The notes under the pieces are model-generated. The model worked only from the letters and a program-made list of their open reading frames with translations, had not been told where the DNA came from and did not search any database. Positions 58,801 to 64,000 of a DNA stretch of 64,000 nt are shown piece after piece. Every line of letters starts with the position of its first letter. The first letter of the stretch is position 1. Position numbers and translations under genes: made by a program. This DNA is from Tetradesmus obliquus (Eukaryota > Chlorophyta > Chlorophyceae > Sphaeropleales > Scenedesmaceae): assembly GCA_030272155.1 (NCBI GenBank), contig CP126203.1, positions 1,984,001 to 2,048,000 on the forward strand. Reading direction: 5' to 3'.

Positions 58801-61789
58801 ATTGACATGGTCAAGTACAAAGTTGCCACCAATAAAGGACGGGAAGCCGCCCAGCAGCAAGGCTCCATGCCACATGCAGCGGCAAGCCAGGCACAGTGCC
58901 TGCAGGAATGCAGCAACACGCGGTCAAAGATGGTCAAACACAGTCAAACATGGTCAAACATGGTTGACATGGTCAAAGACGCAGTTGCCGCCAGGAATGG
59001 CAGGAAGCAGCCCAGCAGCAGGCTCCATGCCTCTTGCATCGGCAAGCCAGGCACAGTGCCTGCAGGAATGCAAGAATAGGCGATCAACGATGGTCAAATA
59101 CAGACATGGTCAAACATGGTCAAACATGGTCGACATGGTCAAAGACGCAGTTGCAGCCAGGAAGGGCAGGAAGCCGCCCAGCAGCAGGCTCCACGCCTTG
59201 TGCAGCGGCAGGCCAGGCACGCTGCCTGCAGGAATGCAACAAATGGGCGGTGAAAGATGGTCAAACACAGTCAAACACAGTCAAACATAGTCATAGATGC
59301 AGTTGCCGCCCAAAAATGGCAGGAAGCCGCCCAGCAGCAGACTCCACGCCTCATGCAGCGGCAAGCCAGGCACGGTGCCTGAAGGAATGCAGCAACAGGC
59401 GTTCAAACATGGTCAAACACAGGCAAACACAGTCAAACATGGTCGATATGGTCAAAGACGCAGTTGCCGCCAGAATGGCAGGAAGCCGCCCAGCAGCAGG
59501 CTATATGCCTCATGCAGCGGCAGGCCAGGCACAGTGCCTGCAGGAAAGCAGCGACAGGAGGTCAAAGATGGTCAAACACAGTCAAACATGGTCGATATGG
59601 TCAAAGACGCAGTTGCCGTTTAAAATGGCAGGAAGCCGCCCAGCAGCAGGCTCCACGCCTCATGCAGTGGCAGGCCAGGCACGGTTCCTGCAGGAATGAA
59701 GCAACAGGCGGTCAAAGACGGTCAACACAGTCAAACATGGTCAAACATGGCGACATGGTCAAAGACGCAGTTGCCGCCAGAATGGCGGGGCGCCGCCCAG
59801 CAGCAGGCTCCATGCCTCGTGCAGCGGCAAGCCAGGCACGATGCCTGCAGGGATGCAGCAACAGGCGGTCGAAAATGGTCAAAGACAGTCAAACAAAGTA
59901 TAATTTTGTCAGATACAAAATTGCCCCAATTATTGGCGCGACACCGCCCATCAGCAAGCTCGACGCCCCTTGCACCGGCACGCCAGGCACGGTGCCTGCA
60001 GGAATGCAGCAGAAGGCAGTCAAACATGGTCAAACGCAGTCAAAATAGGAAAACAAAAAGGTGGCCAAATACAAAGTTGCCGCCAACACAGTCTAAAACG
60101 GTCATACATGGTCAAACTTGGTCTTGCTCACCGTCCAGGAAGGCCTGCCGCTTTGCTGCGCTGGCTCCCGCTGCTCCTGATGACAGCTCGGTTGGGTCTG
60201 CCGGCCATTCACTGACGCTGTCGCTGCCGGGGCCACTGCCGCCGCTGCCATAGGACAGGCGAGCCACCCGCTGCCTGCAGAGAGGGAACCAAATAGCAGG
60301 AGCGGGTGAGAGTATTAAGCAGGGCTTGGAGTGGTGAGCTGCCAGGGCCACTGCCGCCGCTGCCGTAGGACAGGCGCGCCACCCACTGCCTGCAGAGAGC
60401 AAACCAAATAGCAGCAGGGGGTGATAGTATTAAGCAGGACTTGGAGTGGTGAGCTGCCAGGGCCACTGCCGCCGCTGCGTAGGAGAGGCGCGCCACCCGC
60501 TGCCTGCAGCACATCAAAGCCGCCGCCGCCGCAGCAGCAGCACATCACATGCAGCGTCAAGGGTTGTGTTTGGTCAGTAAATTATGAAAGTGGTCATTTT
60601 ACAGTTGCAGGTTCGTTGTCATGCAGCACTGGCTGTTGTGCGCTGCCAGGGCCGCTGCCGCCACTGCCATAGGAGAGGCGAGCCACCCGCTGCCTGCAGC
60701 ACATCAAAGCCGCCGCCGCCGCAGCAGCAGCACATCACATGCAGCGTCAAGGGTTGTGTTTGGTCAGTAAATTATTAAAGTGGTCATTTTACAGTTGCAG
60801 GTTTGATGTCAAGCAGCACTGGCTGTTGTGCGCTGCCAGGGCCGCTGCCGCCACTGCCGTAGGACAGGCGCGCCACTCGCTGCCTGCAGAGAGTGAACCA
60901 AATAGCAGCAGCGGGTGAGAGTACTACAAATAATGGTATTAAATCATGACTTGGAGTGGTGAGCTGCCAGGGCGGCTGCCGCCACTGCCATAGGAGAGGC
61001 GCGCCACCCGCTGCCTGCAGAGAGGGAACGAACACAGCAGCAGTGGATGAGAGTGTTAAGTAGGACTTGAGTGGTCAGCTGCCAGGTCCGCTGCCGCCGC
61101 TGCCATAGGACAGGCGCGCAACCCGCTGCCTGCAGAGAGTGAACCAACACAGCAGCAGCGGGTGAGAGTACTGAGCAGGACTTGGAGTGGTGAGCTGCCA
61201 GGGTCATTCCGCCGCTGCCATAGGAGAGGCGAGCCACCCGCTGCCTGCAGAGAGCGAACCAAATAGCAGCAGCGGATGAGAGTATTGAGCAGGGTTTGGA
61301 GTAGTGAGCTGCCAGGGCCGTTGCCGCCGCTGCCGTAAGGCCCGCTGCAGTCAGCCCCATGTGACCAACAATGCACAAAGCTGATCCAAAACAACAATAC
61401 GCAAGGTCTCACCTAGGCTGTGCCGCACTGCTGCTGCTGCTGCCTCCCTTCTCCTTGCACAGGTTGTAATCGCCCTCGCCAGCCTGCCCGCTGGCAGCAA
61501 GCTCTGCAGACGCGCCCCGCCGCAGCTCGCCAGCCGCCGCACGCAGCTCCCGCCGCAGCAGCGCATTCACCTCCACAGACACCTGGCGGCAGCAGCAGCA
61601 GCAGCAGCAGCAGCAGTGCGGTAGCAAAATTGTGGCAGCAGCAGCAACATTGAGAACAGCATCATACACGCAGCAGTGCACTCACCTCCACGGACACTTG
61701 GCGGCGACAGCAGCAGCAGCAGTAGTGCAGCAGCAACACCTATGAACAGCATACATGCAGCGGCGCATTAACCTCCACAGACACCTGGA

Positions 61790-61829
<40 letters not shown>

Positions 61830-64000
61830 CGCCGCTGGCACGCCATACACGCCTCGCCACAGACAGAATTGGCTCAAGCAACCCCAACTATGAAACCACG
61901 CACCTGCTGCTGCAGCTGCTGCAGTGCGCGCATCTCCAGCACCGCCAGCACCATCAAAAACTAACCAGTTACTGCAGCACATTTGGCCATGACTCGATCG
62001 CGCCTCAGGCTGCCAATTTGTCTACCAGCAACTGCTGAGTAAGGCACACACCTCAACCTGCTGTGCTGCTTCATCCAGCCACGCCTGCTTCTGCAGCTAC
62101 TGCTATATGAATCGCTAGCTACATGCAGCATATAACCTCACGCACCTGCTGCTGCAGCTGCTGCAGTGCGCGTGGCTCCAGCACCGCCAGCACCTGCAGC
62201 AGCGGCCTCACGCGCAGCATGACGCCGTGCAGCTTGGCACGGTCCGGCGGGGACACCTTGCTCCACCCTGGCAGCACAGAATACAGCAGGAGAAGGAGAA
62301 ATGCTTTGTCAGTCAGCCGGCGGCAGCAGGCTTGCTACACCCTGACAGCACACACAGCACAGCAAAAAAGAAAAGCAGCAGCAGCAAAGCAAAAGAAGAC
62401 AGCACGAGAAATGCATTGTTTTTGAACTGGGTGCAGAGCCACCAAAAAACAGTATGCACAACAGTGTTTGCCTAGACATGTTTGCCAGCCTGCGGGCAGT
62501 CATGCTGCCCACTGGAAAGCAAGTAATGATGATCTGTTAGCGGTAGATGTCCCACTGTCGGCATGCCTGCTGCTGCCCTGCATGGCCCCGCCCATGAGCT
62601 GCAAGGAGCGCACCCATCAGACAGCATATTAAATCATAAAGAACTATATTCAACACAGTTTGCGCCACTCACTTTCGCTGTGCCTGGCACCAGCCTCCAT
62701 GGCCTCTCCCATGAGCTGCAAACAGTGCACCCACTTGAGAGAAAGTGAAGCCAGACAGCAAAACACAACCTTTATCTTGGGTCACTCACTGTCGCTGTGC
62801 CTGGCACCGGCCTCCATGGCCTCTCCCACGAGCTGCAGCCAGTGCACCCACTTGATTGCAGTTTAAACATGAAAGAAACTAAGCACATCATTTGCGCGAC
62901 TCACTGTCACTGTGCCTGGCACCGGCCTCCATGGCCTCTCCCATGAGCTGCCCCACCAGCCCAGTGATGAAGCCCACAGCAGCACCCACAAAGCTGCGGC
63001 CAAGGTTGAGAATTGAGAGCAGCAGCAGCAGCGTCAGTAACAGAACATGCCATGCGGGGAGCAGCGTGCAGAGGACAGCCTTTGAAAGAAAGTTAAATCA
63101 TGACATGCATCGTACGCTGCAAGCACCTTCAAACTGGACCGGTAGCACCCACCACTGTTGCAGGAATACCTGTGCCCGCACAATGTGCTGCAGTTGCAGA
63201 CGGCTTTCTCTTTTTGAATTCCACAAAAAGCGCAAATAACATAAACTGGAGCAGGTGTTAATCTACCCTATCCTCACCAATGCTGCCCCCTAGATTTGGG
63301 TAGAACCACCCAAACCGCTGCTCACCGTGAGGCCAGCTGGTGCAGGCGCGCCTGTGCCTCCTTGCCCCCCCGCCATCTGAGTCAGCAGCGGGTTGAGGCC
63401 GCTGCAGCAAAACCTTGAACTCAACCCTAACGGGCTGGTGCTCAGCCTCCCCAACTTCTGTCCAAATTCGCTGCTGACCTGTCCTCAAAGCAGCTCACAG
63501 CAACACACGCTGCTGCAAAGAACCCCTGACAGCTCAAACTCTTCTCTTTCGCAAGCTCACCGTGAGGCCAGCTGGTGTAGCCGTGCCTGTGCCTCCTTCA
63601 CCACCCGCATCTGAGTCAGCAGTGGGTTGAGGCTGTCAGGGGCGCCGCCTGCCAGCCAGGTGCGCTTGGCATGCAGCTGCCAGGCAGCAGACACAGCAGG
63701 GGCAAGCCTGCAGCAGCAGCAACAGCAGCAGTGATAAGAGCCAATAGAGCCTGCAGCAGACACCACAAAGCACAGCATCCGCTTGATCTCAGCCGTCGCG
63801 TCTCCCTGCCCAAGGCAGCATAGCTTAAGCCCTAAAACCTCCAACCCTGACCTTAAAGCCCTGGCTTCAAACCCTTCCGCCCACCGGTCGAGCTTCAGGT
63901 CTGGCGCCTCCAGGGCAGCTGTCAGGTTCCCATAAACGCCCAGGCCCCCCAGCAGCTGCTGCAGCAGCCGCAGCAGCATCTCTAAACACTTGAAGCTCTG
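52588..64000 (-). CDS. SEC3: Exocyst complex subunit SEC3 (EXOC1-like), 3' part
   Basis: Fifteen exons on minus, named A to O: 64000-63885 (open at the edge), 63707-63561, 62993-62905, 62267-62146, 62090-62052, 61582-61413, 60274-60132, 58589-58478, 58007-57830, 57008-56780, 55768-55538, 55212-55040, 54304-54191, 53792-53602, 52693-52588. All phases agree; about 719 residues are visible, ending in TGA. SEC3 is part of the octameric exocyst that tethers secretory vesicles to the plasma membrane. The C-terminal half matches the plant SEC3 order: QYDSRSKMGLQQ, HVLPFISQFCLMVHDLE, RCRLENHGYLGEALRGL, YSKLWKLLEFGDKLDALLK, SLMRSTMDGTDKKLEALAG, ALFNVAWAAVKEALLARYEH. The N-terminal lipid-binding region of SEC3 lies outside the window. 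At least eleven exons have partial border copies in introns. Exon K carries an inserted Ala/Gln-rich stretch, and a Ser/Gly-rich insertion spans F and G. Confidence 0.9.
52822..52984 (-). repeat. Two upstream copies of the 5' end of SEC3 exon O
   Basis: Copies at about 52822-52862 and 52943-52984 repeat YEHLEWLLEQC coding sequence. The first keeps the CTGCAG acceptor; the second has CCGCAG. A (TG)n-G run lies between the real exon and the first copy (52775-52813). Confidence 0.9.
53159..53510 (-). repeat. Two downstream copies of the 3' part of SEC3 exon N
   Basis: The copy at 53372-53510 covers MRSTMDG.DKKLEALAGRVR to the end but has lost bases after FNMAW and is out of frame. The copy at 53159-53265 is shorter and more decayed. 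The real exon is 53602-53792. Confidence 0.9.
53944..54497 (-). repeat. Copies flanking SEC3 exon M on both sides
   Basis: A 3'-end copy (SKLWKLLEFGDKLDGLLK plus GT) lies at 53944-54000, downstream of exon M (54304-54191). A 5'-end copy with acceptor (AEARREAALSG) lies upstream at about 54472-54510. Confidence 0.87.
54633..54935 (-). repeat. Two downstream copies of the 3' end of SEC3 exon L
   Basis: Copies at about 54633-54715 and 54849-54935 repeat ENYGYLGEALRGLAQKLPAL-type sequence and the CAG/GT border found at 55040/55039. They encode small variants such as Cys for Tyr. Confidence 0.9.
56219..56670 (-). repeat. Three downstream copies of the 3' end of SEC3 exon J
   Basis: Copies at 56590-56670, 56410-56487 and 56219-56303 repeat CAGQVAAVEQYDSRSKMGLQQ-type sequence followed by a GTGAG- or GTGGG-type donor, with growing divergence away from the real exon end at 56780. 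Confidence 0.92.
57055..57555 (-). repeat. Four upstream copies of the 5' end of SEC3 exon J
   Basis: Copies near 57055-57121, 57168-57232, 57275-57330 and 57490-57555 repeat ALSDLASRSHQVLLLPLLAT with a GCAGG acceptor. The first three form an almost perfect tandem of about 112 bases. The last one carries more exon sequence. Confidence 0.93.
57703..57775 (-). repeat. Downstream copy of the 3' end of SEC3 exon I
   Basis: The copy repeats GSQAVEGM.....GDFV with its GTGAGG donor about 115 bases after the real border at 57830/57829. Confidence 0.88.
58340..58395 (-). repeat. Downstream copy of the 3' end of SEC3 exon H
   Basis: The copy repeats AEAAFYA.LLLLYR and a GTGCGG donor, about 100 bases after the real exon end at 58478. 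Confidence 0.85.
58660..60003 (-). repeat. Nine-copy array of the 5' end of SEC3 exon H
   Basis: Copies end near 58743, 58903, 59062, 59232, 59383, 59543, 59692, 59851 and 60002, a period of about 155 bases. Each repeats PGLPLHEAWSLLLGGFLPF with a CCTGCAG acceptor, then a spacer rich in GGTCAAACA words. The array fills nearly the whole 1.5 kb intron between exons G and H. The copy farthest from exon H is the most diverged. Confidence 0.95.
60340..61337 (-). repeat. Array of about eight copies of the 5' end of SEC3 exon G
   Basis: Copies end near 60394, 60510, 60699, 60888, 61020, 61134 and 61249, plus a partial at 61310-61337. They repeat RQRVARLSYGSGGSGPGS with CTGCAG acceptors. Two adjacent units (60511-60699 and 60700-60888) share an extra ~75-base insert and are nearly identical. 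Confidence 0.94.
61680..61800 (-). repeat. Two upstream copies of the 5' end of SEC3 exon F
   Basis: Copies near 61683-61708 and 61766-61790 repeat VSVEVN with an acceptor, each backed by a CAG/CTG run, as at the real exon start (61582). Confidence 0.8.
61899..61955 (-). repeat. Further copy of the 3' end of SEC3 exon D
   Basis: The copy repeats VLAVLE..ALQQLQQQ with its CAG/GTGCGTG donor. It lies beyond the tiny exon E (62090-62052), so a whole-exon skip separates it from the real exon D. Confidence 0.85.
62561..62845 (-). repeat. Three downstream copies of the 3' end of SEC3 exon C
   Basis: Copies at about 62789-62845, 62671-62725 and, decayed, 62561-62602 repeat QLMGEAMEAGA and the GTGAGT donor; the real exon ends at 62905. 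Confidence 0.9.
63321..63407 (-). repeat. Downstream copy of SEC3 exon B 3' half
   Basis: The copy repeats LNPLLTQM and AQARLHQLAS with the GTGAGC donor. A G-run expansion in the middle (on minus) shifts its frame. Confidence 0.88.

Noticed and set aside
58420..60253. Long plus-strand frames with repeated KPPSSRLHASC and KHGQTWS units
   Set aside because: They read through the SEC3 exon H array on the non-coding strand; the unit length happens to keep frames open.

Overview
The window is nuclear DNA of a eukaryotic green alga, most likely a chlorophycean (Chlamydomonas/Scenedesmus-like). The evidence is intron-dense genes with GT-AG borders, TGTAA poly(A)-type signals, abundant CAG/CTG repeats, a flagellar central-pair gene (PF16), a plant/algal type II NAD(P)H dehydrogenase and a plant-like exocyst Sec3. 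No prokaryotic operons, rRNA genes, CRISPR arrays or intact transposons were seen. All gene models were built by hand from splice borders. In every model except one paralog, the phases of consecutive exons agree, which is strong internal support.

Layout. (1) 61-1878, minus: 5' part of PF16/SPAG6, an armadillo-repeat axoneme protein cut by the left edge. (2) 2599-9325, plus: type II NAD(P)H dehydrogenase (NDA), 14 exons, divergent from PF16. (3) 11959-37763: a lineage-type cluster of three very large MYND zinc-finger paralogs, called A, B and C here. A is on minus, B and C are on plus, and A and B are head to head. C carries a 1-base insertion and in-frame TAG codons. (4) 38530-41856, minus: a coiled-coil protein of 11 exons. 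(5) 42295-51466, plus: DNA topoisomerase III alpha, 15 exons, divergent from the coiled-coil gene. (6) 52588-64000, minus: exocyst subunit SEC3 (EXOC1-like), last 15 exons, with its 5' end beyond the right edge.

The most unusual property is not a gene but a pattern. In NDA, the MYND paralogs, TOP3A and SEC3, many exons have partial direct copies in the neighbouring intron. Copies of an exon's 5' end lie upstream and keep a 3' splice acceptor; copies of an exon's 3' end lie downstream and keep a 5' splice donor. The numbers run from one copy to nine (SEC3 exon H) and make up much of the intron DNA. In nearly every case only one copy, the one continuous with the rest of the exon, gives a full in-phase protein. 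This looks like repeated tandem duplication across exon-intron borders that splicing makes tolerable. PF16 and the coiled-coil gene show none that I can see, so the process is uneven.

The genes have no obvious shared pathway: cilium (PF16), plastid or mitochondrial electron transport (NDA), genome stability (TOP3A), secretion (SEC3), and a MYND family of unknown role. Neighbouring genes are arranged as divergent pairs with 0.4-0.7 kb between start codons and as convergent pairs whose poly(A)-type signals lie close together or cross.
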